From: Chryseobacterium taichungense
GTDB taxonomy: Bacteria > Bacteroidota > Bacteroidia > Flavobacteriales > Weeksellaceae
Assembly: GCF_900109935.1 (NCBI RefSeq)
Contig: NZ_FOBV01000002.1
Span: forward strand, 642,592-706,591
Direction of reading: 5' to 3'
Length of the DNA stretch: 64,000 nucleotides
Of the stretch, positions 9,100 through 17,964 are shown in pieces. Position numbers and translations under genes: made by a program. Position 1 is the first letter of the stretch. Each line of letters starts with the position of its first letter. The notes beneath the pieces are model-generated. The model did not search any database and was not told where the DNA came from. It saw only the letters and a program-made list of their open reading frames with translations.

Positions 9100-9948
9100 A
9101 TGAACACTAGAAATTCAAGAAATCGTAGTTCCAGAGGAAACTCAGATTCATCAAGCAATCTTGAAGAAATTTATCAATTAGGTTATGACCACGGTTATAA
9201 CGATGCGTCACAGGACGAAGAATATGACGATGACTTCTCCGAGTATGAAGATTACTTCGACGAAGACTATGATGATGACGATGAAGATTACGACGACTAT
9301 GATGATGAAGATTATGACGATTACGACGACGATGATTATGATGATGACGATGAAGACTATGATGACGACGAAGATGATAATAGAGGAAGAGGCAGAGGAA
9401 GATCAGGTAACGGAAACCAGCAGAGAGACAGCCAGGGAAGATTTACTTCCGGAAGCGGCAGAGGTGGTTCACGTGGAGGATCAGGATCAGGACGTGGTTC
9501 TGGTTCGGGTTCAAACTCTGGCTCAGGAAGAGGAAGAAACTCAGGAGGATCCGGGGGATCAAGATCTGGAGGAAGAGGCAGGTCTTCGAGAGGATCATCC
9601 AATTCAAACAGTGACAACTATGATCACAGACATGATAATCCGGGAAGACCGAGAGGAAGCAGAAACGGAGGTGGAAGATCTTCAGGATCAGGCTCCAGCT
9701 CAAATTCAAATTCAGGAAGATCAGGATCAGGTAGCAGCAGAGGCGGCTCCAGATCAGGAAATAACGGCGGTTCAGGTCGAAGTTCCAACTCAGGTTCTGG
9801 TTCAGGAACATCTAGAAGAGGTTTTGCATCAATGAGCAAATCTGAACGTACGAGAATTGCTCGTATGGGCGGACAGGCATCTCATGGTGGCGGAAGATCT
9901 TCAGGTTCCGGCAGATCCGGATTTGGAGGCAGACGTAATAATTCATAA
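9100..9948 (+). CDS. low-complexity Asp/Tyr- and Gly/Ser/Arg-rich stress protein with KGG-type motif
   Basis: A 282-residue protein in three parts. Residues about 1-35 are mixed sequence. About 35-93 are almost only Asp, Glu and Tyr (EDYDDYDDEDYDDYDD). About 94-282 are Gly/Ser/Arg-rich with RGG and SGSG repeats. Near the C-terminus, GFASMSKSERTRIARMGG followed by QASHG matches the KGG motif of bacterial stress-induced proteins. I chose ATG 9100 (MNTRNSRN); an upstream frame extension to 9034 has no support. Opposite charges in adjacent blocks suggest an intrinsically disordered, possibly nucleic-acid-binding or condensing protein. Its role is unknown. Confidence 0.75.
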   Translation: MNTRNSRNRSSRGNSDSSSNLEEIYQLGYDHGYNDASQDEEYDDDFSEYEDYFDEDYDDDDEDYDDYDDEDYDDYDDDDYDDDDEDYDDDEDDNRGRGRGRSGNGNQQRDSQGRFTSGSGRGGSRGGSGSGRGSGSGSNSGSGRGRNSGGSGGSRSGGRGRSSRGSSNSNSDNYDHRHDNPGRPRGSRNGGGRSSGSGSSSNSNSGRSGSGSSRGGSRSGNNGGSGRSSNSGSGSGTSRRGFASMSKSERTRIARMGGQASHGGGRSSGSGRSGFGGRRNNS

Positions 9949-9960
9949 TTCTTTTTCCAC

Positions 9961-9995
9961 GATTACCTCTTTATTGTTTAAGTAAAGGGGTAATC
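9961..9995 (+). terminator. hairpin after KGG-motif gene
   Basis: GATTACC(T)CTTTA pairs with TAAAG(G)GGTAATC around a nine-base loop and is followed by TTTTAT. It is a likely terminator or attenuator. Confidence 0.65.
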
Positions 9996-10025
9996 TTTTA
10001 TAAAACCAAACACCACTTTCACATT

Positions 10026-10652
10026 ATGGCAACGAAAACATTAGATAATAAAGACAACAGTACAACAGGTACAGGTACCTCATCTACATCTACGACAGGC
10101 TCATCAAAAAAAACAGCATCCGTTGATAATGCTACGGTAGACAAAAACGAGATGAGCAATTCACCTTTACATAAATTTTTTGTTTCTGCTCTTAAAGATA
10201 TTTACTACGCAGAAAACGCGATCATTGAAGCATTGGGAAAAATGCAGGAAGCTGCCACTACGGAAGAGCTGAAAGAAGCATTTGAAGACCACCAGCTTCA
10301 GACTCAGAAACATGTAAGCAGACTTGAAAAAGTCTTCAAACTGATTAATGAAACCCCTGAGAAAAAAGAATGCAAAGCCATCAAAGGAATCATCGAAGAA
10401 GGTGAAGAAATCATAAAGTCTACAGAAGAAGGCTCTATGACGCGTGATGCAGCATTGATCATTGCCGCCCAAAAAGTTGAACATTACGAAATCGCAACCT
10501 ACGGCGGACTTGCCCAACTGGCTATCACCATGGGACATGATAAGGCGGCCGATCTTCTCGAAAAAACATTACAGGAGGAAGAAGATACAGATTATGATCT
10601 GACAGAAATCGCCGAAACCTACATCAATTTTGATGCAGAACAGGAAGATTAA
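10026..10652 (+). CDS. DUF892 (YciE/YciF-type) ferritin-like stress protein
   Basis: A 208-residue protein. The first 40 residues are a Thr/Ser-rich linker. Residues about 46-200 form a four-helix ferritin-like DUF892 domain, beginning LHKFFVSALKDIYYAENAIIEAL, with metal-ligand candidates in EDHQLQTQKHVSRLEKVF and AAQKVEHYEIATYGGL. DUF892 proteins are induced by osmotic, oxidative and starvation stress; their catalytic activity is unclear. The gene sits between the KGG protein and the catalase, as in stress clusters of many bacteria. Confidence 0.85.
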   Translation: MATKTLDNKDNSTTGTGTSSTSTTGSSKKTASVDNATVDKNEMSNSPLHKFFVSALKDIYYAENAIIEALGKMQEAATTEELKEAFEDHQLQTQKHVSRLEKVFKLINETPEKKECKAIKGIIEEGEEIIKSTEEGSMTRDAALIIAAQKVEHYEIATYGGLAQLAITMGHDKAADLLEKTLQEEEDTDYDLTEIAETYINFDAEQED

Positions 10653-10663
10653 TTTTAAAATAT

Positions 10664-10697
10664 AAAGCCATGTAGTGCTTGTCTATATGGCTTTTTA
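10664..10697 (+). terminator. Rho-independent terminator
   Basis: AAAGCCATGTAG pairs with CTATATGGCTTT with one G.U pair, followed by a short T-run. It closes the DUF892 gene, so the catalase is probably transcribed separately or by read-through. Confidence 0.75.
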
Positions 10698-10765
10698 AAA
10701 TATCAAACCAAAGTTATGTTTCCCGCGACATTTACTTTATCACTACATCACAAACAATAAGAATT

Positions 10766-12907
10766 ATGAAAGACAACAAACCGACCAACGAAAAACTTAA
10801 CCAGTTGGAATCTCACATGACTTCCAATGAAAATGAAAAACTGACAACCAATCAGGGACTGAAAATCAACAACAATCAGGATTCACTGAAGGCAGGAGAC
10901 AGAGGTCCTACCTTACTTGAAGATTTTATTCTTAGAGAAAAAATTACACATTTCGATCACGAAAGAATTCCTGAAAGGGTAGTACATGCCCGTGGCTCCG
11001 GCGCACATGGAGTGTTTAAATTAACTAAAAGTCTTGCAGAATATACAAGAGCAAATTTCCTGTCGGAAGTAGGTAAAGAAACGCCTGTTTTTGTAAGATT
11101 TTCAACTGTTGCCGGAAACAGGGGAAGCACCGATCTCGCAAGAGACGTTCGTGGATTTGCCGTAAAATTTTACACAGACGAAGGAAATTACGATCTTGTA
11201 GGGAATAATATTCCCGTATTCTTTATTCAGGATGCCATTAAGTTTCCTGATCTTGTTCATGCCGTAAAGCCTGAACCACACAACGAAATACCGCAGGCAC
11301 AGTCTGCTCACGATACATTTTGGGACTTTATATCTCTAATGCCTGAAAGCATGCATATGATCATGTGGCTGATGAGCGACAGGGCAATCCCAAGAAGCTT
11401 TTCAAGAATGGAAGGATTCGGAGTACATTCCTTTAAATTGATTAATGATGAAGGAAAAGCTCATTTCGTTAAATTCCATTTTAAGCCAAAACTGGGTGTA
11501 CATTCGGTTGCCTGGGATGAAGCGCAGAGAATTTCCGGGGTAGATCCCGATTTTCATAAAAGAGATCTTTGGGAATCTATTGAAAACGGCATTTTCCCTG
11601 AGTGGGATTTTGGAGTACAGCTGATTCCTGAAGAAGATGAATTTAAATATGATTTTGATCTTCTCGATCCAACCAAAATTGTTCCTGAAGAAGTGGTACC
11701 GGTACAGCTTATCGGAACCTTAACATTAAATAAAAATCCGGAAAACTTTTTTGCAGAAACAGAACAGGTTGCGTTTCACCCCGGACATATTGTTCCCGGA
11801 ATCGATTTCACCAATGACCCGTTGCTGCAGGGAAGACTATTTTCCTATACAGATACACAACTGATTAGACTTGGAGGCCCGAATTTCCATGAAATTCCGA
11901 TTAATAAATCTGTAAATACTGTTCACAACAACCAGAGAGACGGTTACATGAGACAGCAGATTGCTAAAGGAAAAGTAAGCTACGAACCGAATTCTATCGG
12001 TGGAGGATGCCCTTTCCAGGCAATGATGAAAGAAGGAGGTTTTGTATCCCAGGAATCAAGAGTTTCGGGAGCAAAAGTGAGAGAAAGAAGCAAAAGTTTT
12101 GTGGATCATTATTCACAAGCAAAATTATTCTATAACAGCCAGTCTGCTCCGGAAAAGATGCACCTTCAGAAAGCATTGATCTTTGAGCTTTCGAAGGTAA
12201 CAATTCCTGAAATCAGAGAAAGAGTGGTAGGTCAACTTGCTTTCATTAATAAAGATCTTGCTTCAAAAGTTGCAGAAAAAACAGGCGTTGAAGTCAAAAA
12301 ACTTCAGTTACCGAATCAAAGTATTCCTGCAGATGCAGATCCAAAAGATTTGCAGAGTGAAGAAAGAGAGCCTGATACTAAAATTTCAGAAGCGTTAAGC
12401 ATGCAGAATACCGTTAAAGATACCATTATGGGTAGAAAAATAGGCTTCATTATGGCAAATGGCGCTGATACCGGTTCTGTTAATGATTTAAAAACCAAAC
12501 TGGAAGCTGAAAATGCCGTCGTGGAAATTATCGGTACAAGTATGGCTCCTGTGAAAACGGATGATGGATCTTTACTGACTCCCAAACACTCTTTAACAAG
12601 CAATTCCAGCGTCTCTTTTGATGCACTTTATATAGCGGCAGGAGAAAACTCAACGAAAGAGCTTCTTACTCCGGAAAATAAGCCTCATGCATTAAGTTTC
12701 GTAAACGAAGCGTATAAACACTGTAAGGCTATTTACTTCGGAGAAGGAACGGAACCTCTTTATATGAACAGTAATGTCAGCATGAAAAGTCACATCGACC
12801 CCGCTATCGTTATTGCAGAAGACGAAAATCCTTCCGATAAGTTCATTACGGCCATTGCCAATCACAGAGTCTGGGATCTTGAATTAGAGCGAAATGCCCA
12901 GAATTAA
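10766..12907 (+). CDS. katE: large-subunit monofunctional catalase (HPII type)
   Basis: A 713-residue heme catalase decomposing hydrogen peroxide. The catalytic His is His74 (RVVHARGSGAHG) and the distal Asn is about 148 (LVGNNIPVFFIQDA). The proximal heme ligand Tyr is in GRLFSYTDTQLIRLGGPNF. Beyond the catalase core, residues about 560-713 form the DJ-1/PfpI flavodoxin-like domain typical of clade-2 large catalases (GRKIGFIMANGADTGSVNDL). I chose ATG 10766 (MKDNKPTNEK), because the longer frame from 10679 overlaps the terminator hairpin. It lies within the stress block, 38 bases before the alcohol dehydrogenase gene. Confidence 0.95.
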   Translation: MKDNKPTNEKLNQLESHMTSNENEKLTTNQGLKINNNQDSLKAGDRGPTLLEDFILREKITHFDHERIPERVVHARGSGAHGVFKLTKSLAEYTRANFLSEVGKETPVFVRFSTVAGNRGSTDLARDVRGFAVKFYTDEGNYDLVGNNIPVFFIQDAIKFPDLVHAVKPEPHNEIPQAQSAHDTFWDFISLMPESMHMIMWLMSDRAIPRSFSRMEGFGVHSFKLINDEGKAHFVKFHFKPKLGVHSVAWDEAQRISGVDPDFHKRDLWESIENGIFPEWDFGVQLIPEEDEFKYDFDLLDPTKIVPEEVVPVQLIGTLTLNKNPENFFAETEQVAFHPGHIVPGIDFTNDPLLQGRLFSYTDTQLIRLGGPNFHEIPINKSVNTVHNNQRDGYMRQQIAKGKVSYEPNSIGGGCPFQAMMKEGGFVSQESRVSGAKVRERSKSFVDHYSQAKLFYNSQSAPEKMHLQKALIFELSKVTIPEIRERVVGQLAFINKDLASKVAEKTGVEVKKLQLPNQSIPADADPKDLQSEEREPDTKISEALSMQNTVKDTIMGRKIGFIMANGADTGSVNDLKTKLEAENAVVEIIGTSMAPVKTDDGSLLTPKHSLTSNSSVSFDALYIAAGENSTKELLTPENKPHALSFVNEAYKHCKAIYFGEGTEPLYMNSNVSMKSHIDPAIVIAEDENPSDKFITAIANHRVWDLELERNAQN

Positions 12908-12945
12908 ATAAGCACCTTCACACCAACACACTAAATATTAAAATT

Positions 12946-14124
12946 ATGAAAGCAGCAGTTATCCACGGGCCAGGCCTTATCAAATGTGATACCGTCGACG
13001 ATCCCATCATCAAAGAATCAAATGACATTATTCTGAAAGTAACTTCAACAGCCATTTGCGGAAGCGACCTGCATATGTATTCAGGAGGAATTCCCCAGGT
13101 AAGACCTATGGTGATGGGGCATGAATTCATGGGGATTGTTGAGGAAGTGGGACAGCACATCACCAATCTTAAAGTAGGAGACAGGGTGGTAGTTCCGTTT
13201 CCGATTTCCTGCGGAAGCTGCTATTTCTGTCAGCACGATCTGCCAACAGCCTGCGAACACAGTAATCCCGAACATTATGGCCCAGAAGGCGGAATTCTTA
13301 CCGATAAAGGAGGAGCACTTTTTGGTTATTCAGATCTTTACGGCGGCTATGACGGTGGCCAGGCACAATATGTAAGGGTTCCTTATGCACATTTCGGTCC
13401 TCGGAAAGTTCCGGATAATCTTACCGATGAGCAGGTTCTTTTCCTTACCGATATTTTCCCTACCGGATACATGGGTGTCTTATGGGGAGAATTAAAAGGA
13501 GGCGAAACAGTGGCCATCTTTGGAGCCGGACCGGTTGGTTCAATGTCGGTAAAATCAGCGATTCTGCATAATGCAAAAAAAGTAATCGTTGTAGATACCC
13601 AACAATACCGACTTGATCAAATTAAAAATCTCACCGGTTGCGATACCATCTTATGGGAAGACGGCCAGAACGTTATCGACCAGATCCGTGATATGACGGA
13701 TGGTAGAGGAGCAGACCTTTGTATTGATGCTGTAGGCTTTGAACCGGACAGAAACCTCATCGACCGTGCGAAAGCCGTGATCAATTTTGAAAAAGGTTCC
13801 ATTAAAGTTCTGGAAGCCTGCATGAGTGCCGTAAGAAGAGGCGGAATCGTGTCCATCCTTGGAGTTTATCCTGTAAACTATGATAATTTTAAACTTGGAC
13901 AGATTTTTGATAAAGGAATTACTATAAAGGCCGGACAATGCAATGTTCACGCAATCATTGATGAATTGCTGGATCATGTACAGAGCGGCAGGGTACAGCT
14001 GAATGACATTATTACCCATCGTCTTTCTCTTGAAGATGTTTCTAAAGGTTATGAAATCTTTGACAAGAAACAGGACGGATGTGTAAAGGTTGTTCTTGAT
14101 CCGTGGAAGGCTTCAAGTCTCTAA
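12946..14124 (+). CDS. zinc-dependent alcohol dehydrogenase (formaldehyde-dehydrogenase-like)
   Basis: A 392-residue medium-chain dehydrogenase. Catalytic zinc ligands lie in AICGSDLHMYSGG and GHEFMGIVEEVG. The structural zinc lobe is CGSCYFCQHDLPTACEHS, and the NAD(P)-binding motif is VAIFGAGPVGSMSVKSA. The long insertion after the zinc lobe (GPEGGILTDKGGALFGYSD) is like that of glutathione-independent formaldehyde dehydrogenases. A role in aldehyde detoxification during stress is inferred. Its A-rich leader (cacactaaatattaaaa) is nearly the same as that of the next gene. Confidence 0.88.
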   Translation: MKAAVIHGPGLIKCDTVDDPIIKESNDIILKVTSTAICGSDLHMYSGGIPQVRPMVMGHEFMGIVEEVGQHITNLKVGDRVVVPFPISCGSCYFCQHDLPTACEHSNPEHYGPEGGILTDKGGALFGYSDLYGGYDGGQAQYVRVPYAHFGPRKVPDNLTDEQVLFLTDIFPTGYMGVLWGELKGGETVAIFGAGPVGSMSVKSAILHNAKKVIVVDTQQYRLDQIKNLTGCDTILWEDGQNVIDQIRDMTDGRGADLCIDAVGFEPDRNLIDRAKAVINFEKGSIKVLEACMSAVRRGGIVSILGVYPVNYDNFKLGQIFDKGITIKAGQCNVHAIIDELLDHVQSGRVQLNDIITHRLSLEDVSKGYEIFDKKQDGCVKVVLDPWKASSL

Positions 14125-14155
14125 AAATACACACAAACACATAAATATTAAAAGT

Positions 14156-14656
14156 ATGGAATTTCAAAAAAATCTTCTGGAATATATCAGCCAGTCTTTA
14201 ATGACTACAGATGAAACCATTTCAGTAGCAGAAAGCGTTACATCCGGCTGTTTACAGCTGGCGTTTTCACAGATGCCGAATGCCTCAATGTTTTATAAAG
14301 GCGGACTTACAGCCTATACATTGCAGGAAAAAGTAAAATTACTGAATGTTGATGCACACGAAGCAGAAGAATGCGACTGTGTGTCAGAAAATATTGCGGA
14401 AACAATGGCCCTGAATGTAGCAAAACTTTTCGAGTCCGACTGGTCAATTGCTACAACCGGTTATTGTACACCAATACGCAATTCTTCATATAAAATTTTT
14501 GCATTCTTTTCATTCTCTTACAAAGGCGAAATCATTTTGACGAAAAAACTGGAACTGCATCCTAAAACCCAGGCATTAAATGCCCAGCTTTATTATACGG
14601 AATTTATTCTGGGATGCTTTAAAAGTGAAATTAATCAATTATTAATTTTAAAATAA
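14156..14656 (+). CDS. CinA C-terminal-domain protein (NMN amidohydrolase-like)
   Basis: A 166-residue stand-alone CinA C-terminal domain, related to PncC, which deamidates nicotinamide mononucleotide in pyridine-nucleotide recycling. Characteristic segments are SVAESVTSGCLQLAF, MFYKGGLTAYTLQEKVKLLNV and IATTGYCTP. I chose ATG 14156, 31 bases after the previous stop, over a longer frame that overlaps the dehydrogenase gene. Stand-alone CinA domains recur beside catalases and SDRs in stress clusters. The family resemblance is clear, but some catalytic residues are hard to confirm by eye. Confidence 0.8.
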   Translation: MEFQKNLLEYISQSLMTTDETISVAESVTSGCLQLAFSQMPNASMFYKGGLTAYTLQEKVKLLNVDAHEAEECDCVSENIAETMALNVAKLFESDWSIATTGYCTPIRNSSYKIFAFFSFSYKGEIILTKKLELHPKTQALNAQLYYTEFILGCFKSEINQLLILK

Positions 14657-14660
14657 GGTG

Positions 14661-15458
14661 ATGAATAAAAAAAATGAATACGCGCTGATTACGGGAGCAA
14701 CCAGCGGGATCGGCTATGAGCTTGCAAAACAGTTTGCAAAGAACGGATATGATCTTGTCATGGTGGCCCGAAATCATGACGAACTGAAAACCAAGGCAGA
14801 TGAGTTCAAAAGCTGTGGAGTTAATGTAATTACCATTGCTAAGAATCTCTTTATCGAAGAAGATGCCTACGCTTTATATTCTGAACTGAAACTCAACGGA
14901 ATCAGTCCCTCCATCCTTGTCAATGATGCAGGACAGGGCGTGTACGGAAAGTTTCAGGATACGGACATTCACAGAGAAGTTGATATTGTTAATTTAAATA
15001 TTGTTTCTGTCATTATTCTGACAAAAATGTTTTTGAAAGACCGTTTACCAAAAGGATCAGGGAAAATCCTGAATCTTGCTTCTATTGCAAGTAAAGCCCC
15101 CGGTCCTTGGCATTCGGTATATCACGGGACAAAAGCATTTATCCTATCCTGGTCTGAGGCAATACGTGAAGAGCTTAAAGATACAGGAATTACGGTAACG
15201 GCACTTCTGCCGGGACCTACCGACACCGATTTCTTTAATAAAGCCGACATGAATGAAAGCAAAATCATGGAAGATAAAGACAATTTTTCTTCGCCCGAAG
15301 AAGTGGCGCTTGATGGATACAATGCTTTAATGAATGGGGATGATAAAGTGGTTTCAGGATTAAAAAATAAACTGACCGTAGCCATGTCGAATATCGCAAC
15401 AGACAGTATGGCTGCACACAGAATGGCAGAAATGCAAAAACCGGTAAATGAAAAATAG
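14661..15458 (+). CDS. short-chain dehydrogenase/reductase
   Basis: A 265-residue classical SDR with cofactor motif TGATSGIGYELAKQF, the NDAGQG segment (usual NNAG), catalytic Ser in LNLASIASKAPG and the active-site YHGTK (Tyr-x-x-x-Lys). It resembles the DltE-like or general-stress SDRs; the substrate is unknown. I chose ATG 14661 over GTG 14658. The gene starts four bases after the CinA gene stops and ends six bases before the next SDR, so the three are co-transcribed. Confidence 0.88.
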   Translation: MNKKNEYALITGATSGIGYELAKQFAKNGYDLVMVARNHDELKTKADEFKSCGVNVITIAKNLFIEEDAYALYSELKLNGISPSILVNDAGQGVYGKFQDTDIHREVDIVNLNIVSVIILTKMFLKDRLPKGSGKILNLASIASKAPGPWHSVYHGTKAFILSWSEAIREELKDTGITVTALLPGPTDTDFFNKADMNESKIMEDKDNFSSPEEVALDGYNALMNGDDKVVSGLKNKLTVAMSNIATDSMAAHRMAEMQKPVNEK

Positions 15459-15464
15459 ATTTTT

Positions 15465-16217
15465 ATGGGGAACTTAAAATTAGAAAATAAGACTGTACTG
15501 ATCACAGGAGCAGACAGCGGAATCGGCAAAGCAGTCGCTTTACTTTTTGCAAAAGAAGGAGCAAATATTGCAATCATTTATTATTCCGACGATAAAGATG
15601 CTGAAAAAGCAAAATCAGAAATTGAAAGCCTGGGAAGAAAAGCTTCGATTTTTCAGGGAGATGTTAATGACTATAAATTCTGCGAAGAAACAACAAAGAA
15701 AGTTGTATCCGAATTTGGTGGTATTGATATTTTGGTGAATAATGCCGGCGTACAGTTCCCTGCTGATAATATCCTTGATCTGGAAGAAGAAAATATCAGA
15801 GCAACCTTCAATTCTAATATTATAGGAATGATTCTTCTTACAAAAGTTGTTTTCCCTCATTTAAAACAGGGAAGCTCTGTTATTAATACTACTTCGGCAA
15901 CTGCTTACCAGGGGCATGAGGAATTATTGGATTACTCGGCTACAAAAGGAGCAATTGTTTCCTTCACCCGTTCGCTGGCATTACAATCTAAACCAAAAGG
16001 TATTCGCGTAAATGCAGTAGCACCCGGCCCTGTAGCCACACCACTGACAAAAGAGACTTTTGGTGAGGAAGAAGACGATCCGAACAAACCACCTTTCGAA
16101 AGAAATGCAACTCCGGAAGAAGTAGCAACCAGCTTCCTATTCCTGGCAAGTGATGATGCAGCCCAGATCACCGGGCAGGTTCTTCATCCTAATGGCGGAA
16201 TTGTCGTTAATGGATAA
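15465..16217 (+). CDS. short-chain dehydrogenase/reductase (YdaD/YhdF-like)
   Basis: A 250-residue SDR with TGADSGIGKAVALLFAKEG, NNAGVQFP, INTTSATAYQGHEELLDYSATKGA (catalytic Ser and Tyr-x-x-x-Lys) and the C-terminal ITGQVLHPNGG common in oxidoreductases of the general-stress SDR group. The N-terminus lacks the roughly 40-residue extension of B. subtilis YdaD. It follows the previous SDR by six bases. The substrate is not predictable. Confidence 0.88.
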   Translation: MGNLKLENKTVLITGADSGIGKAVALLFAKEGANIAIIYYSDDKDAEKAKSEIESLGRKASIFQGDVNDYKFCEETTKKVVSEFGGIDILVNNAGVQFPADNILDLEEENIRATFNSNIIGMILLTKVVFPHLKQGSSVINTTSATAYQGHEELLDYSATKGAIVSFTRSLALQSKPKGIRVNAVAPGPVATPLTKETFGEEEDDPNKPPFERNATPEEVATSFLFLASDDAAQITGQVLHPNGGIVVNG

Positions 16218-16241
16218 ACTAAAAAAAACAATATAATGATT

Positions 16242-16409
16242 ATGAAAACAGCCACATTGGTTTTGGGAATTTTAAGTCTTTTCGTATTCTCATCTTGCAG
16301 ATGCGGCTTTGATGAAGACGAGCCCAGAAATAAATATGACGGAAATAATTCCGACAGCAGCCAGAACAAAACCGGAACACCGGAAAGTGATACGCTGCAG
16401 ATCAAGTAA
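16242..16409 (+). CDS. small lipoprotein (55 aa)
   Basis: A short reading frame encodes a signal peptide ending in a lipobox (MKTATLVLGILSLFVFSSC). A hydrophilic tail of about 36 residues follows, rich in Asp, Asn and Ser and ending DTLQIK. An in-frame ATG six bases earlier is an alternative start. It sits between an SDR and the FAD/Rieske gene with 24- and 21-base gaps, so it is in the same operon. The family is not recognised; the call rests on the lipobox and operon position. Confidence 0.68.
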   Translation: MKTATLVLGILSLFVFSSCRCGFDEDEPRNKYDGNNSDSSQNKTGTPESDTLQIK

Positions 16410-16430
16410 GTTTAACTAAAATTCTAAGTC

Positions 16431-17954
16431 ATGCACAGAGACGGCGCAAGAAAAAGTATATGGCAGGAAGAAATAAGGAAATTTTCCTCGGAAGCCGACC
16501 TCCACCAGCTATATGATGTAGCAATAGTTGGTGGGGGGATCACCGGCGTTTCTACTGCCCTGAAACTACAACAGGCAGGTAAAAGATGCATCCTTCTGGA
16601 AGCTGCCAATATCGGTTTCGGAACAACCGGCGGAACAACCGCACATCTTAACGATTTTTTCGACACCACCTTTAAAGAAGCAATTAACGATTTTGGGTTA
16701 GATAACGCAAAACTTCTTGCCAATGCAGGTAGGGAAGCTATTGCCCTCATAGAAAACAATATTCAACAATTCGGTATCGGTTGTGATTTTGAAAGAAAAA
16801 CAGGCTATCTTTTTGCTTTGGATGAACAACAACAGAAGCAACTGAAAGATATTGTAGAAGGGGCAGCTGAAGTAGGCCATGAGATGACTTACGTAGAAGA
16901 AATACCATTTCCGATTCCGTTTAAGGAGGCGGTAAGCATTCCGGATCAGGCTCAGTTTCATCCTGTAAAATATATTAAAGGTTTATGTGAAGCTTTTCTT
17001 GGTTTGGGCGGTGTTATCATCGAAGATTGCCGCAGTGAAAGCCATGATGAGCAGCAAAATCATGTTATCCTGAAAACGTCAGGAGGAGAAATTAAAGCCA
17101 AAAATGTGATCTATGCTACTCATATTCCTCCGGGAATGAGTGTTCTGCATATCACCAATGCACCTTACAGAAGCTATGCTCTGGCGTTCAGTCTGAAAGA
17201 CGGCAAATATCCGGAGGGCCTGGGATACGATCTCATCGATCCTTATCATTATTACAGGGTTCAGGAAATTGACGGACAAAAACTTTTGATCGCCGGAGGA
17301 GAAGACCATAAAACCGGGCACGAAGAAGATACCGGAGAATGTTTTTCGAGACTTGAAAATTATGTCAGAAAATATTTTGATGTAGAAACGGTTTATTACA
17401 GCTGGTCAAGCCAGTATTACGAACCGGTGGATGGATTTCCATATATCGGCAAGCTTCCAGGAAGTGATGGTAAAATATTTACTGCTACAGGTTTCAGAGG
17501 AAACGGAATGATATTCGGAACCATATCGTCACAGATTTTGTCTGATCTGATCGTTACAGGAAGCAGTAAGTATGAAGATGCTTTCAGTCCGTCACGAATT
17601 AAGCCGATTGCAGGCTTTGCCGATTTTGTAAAAGAAAATGCGGTCGTAGCTTATGATTTCATTAAAGACAAACTTTTTGCTGAAAAAATCAATTCACTTA
17701 CAGAAGTGAAAGAAGGAGAAGCAAAAGTGGTGAAATATGAAGGCGAATCCTATGCTTTATATAAAGAATCCAATGGAAAAGTACATCTCGTAAAAAGTAC
17801 CTGTCCACATGCTAAATGTGAAGTACGGTGGAACAGTGCAGAGCTCAGCTGGGACTGTCCATGTCACGGGTCACGTTTTAATGTTAACGGGAAATTGCTT
17901 ACAGGGCCTACGGTCAGAGATCTTCCCCGTGTAGATACCGATTCAGAAATTTAA
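16431..17954 (+). CDS. FAD-dependent oxidoreductase with C-terminal Rieske domain
   Basis: A 507-residue fusion. Residues about 29-420 are a DAO-type FAD oxidoreductase, with the dinucleotide motif VAIVGGGITGVSTALKL and a FAD-contact region near IFTATGFRGNGMIFG. Residues about 425-507 are a Rieske [2Fe-2S] domain with ligands Cys458-x-His460 (CPHAKC) and Cys476-x-x-His479 (DCPCHGSRF). This architecture is widespread in stress clusters, and its substrate is unknown. It lies in the stress operon between the small lipoprotein and the DUF6766-like membrane protein. Confidence 0.9.
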   Translation: MHRDGARKSIWQEEIRKFSSEADLHQLYDVAIVGGGITGVSTALKLQQAGKRCILLEAANIGFGTTGGTTAHLNDFFDTTFKEAINDFGLDNAKLLANAGREAIALIENNIQQFGIGCDFERKTGYLFALDEQQQKQLKDIVEGAAEVGHEMTYVEEIPFPIPFKEAVSIPDQAQFHPVKYIKGLCEAFLGLGGVIIEDCRSESHDEQQNHVILKTSGGEIKAKNVIYATHIPPGMSVLHITNAPYRSYALAFSLKDGKYPEGLGYDLIDPYHYYRVQEIDGQKLLIAGGEDHKTGHEEDTGECFSRLENYVRKYFDVETVYYSWSSQYYEPVDGFPYIGKLPGSDGKIFTATGFRGNGMIFGTISSQILSDLIVTGSSKYEDAFSPSRIKPIAGFADFVKENAVVAYDFIKDKLFAEKINSLTEVKEGEAKVVKYEGESYALYKESNGKVHLVKSTCPHAKCEVRWNSAELSWDCPCHGSRFNVNGKLLTGPTVRDLPRVDTDSEI

Positions 17955-17964
17955 TTCTAAAGTT

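Noticed and set aside
9185..9839. Long alternative-frame and antisense frames inside the KGG-motif gene
   Set aside because: They arise from low-complexity GAT/GGA repeats and give Met/Thr- or Pro/Leu-rich nonsense; the chosen frame has the KGG motif and a clear start.
10679..10765. N-terminal extension of the catalase
   Set aside because: It would include half of the upstream terminator hairpin and has no family support; ATG 10766 fits.
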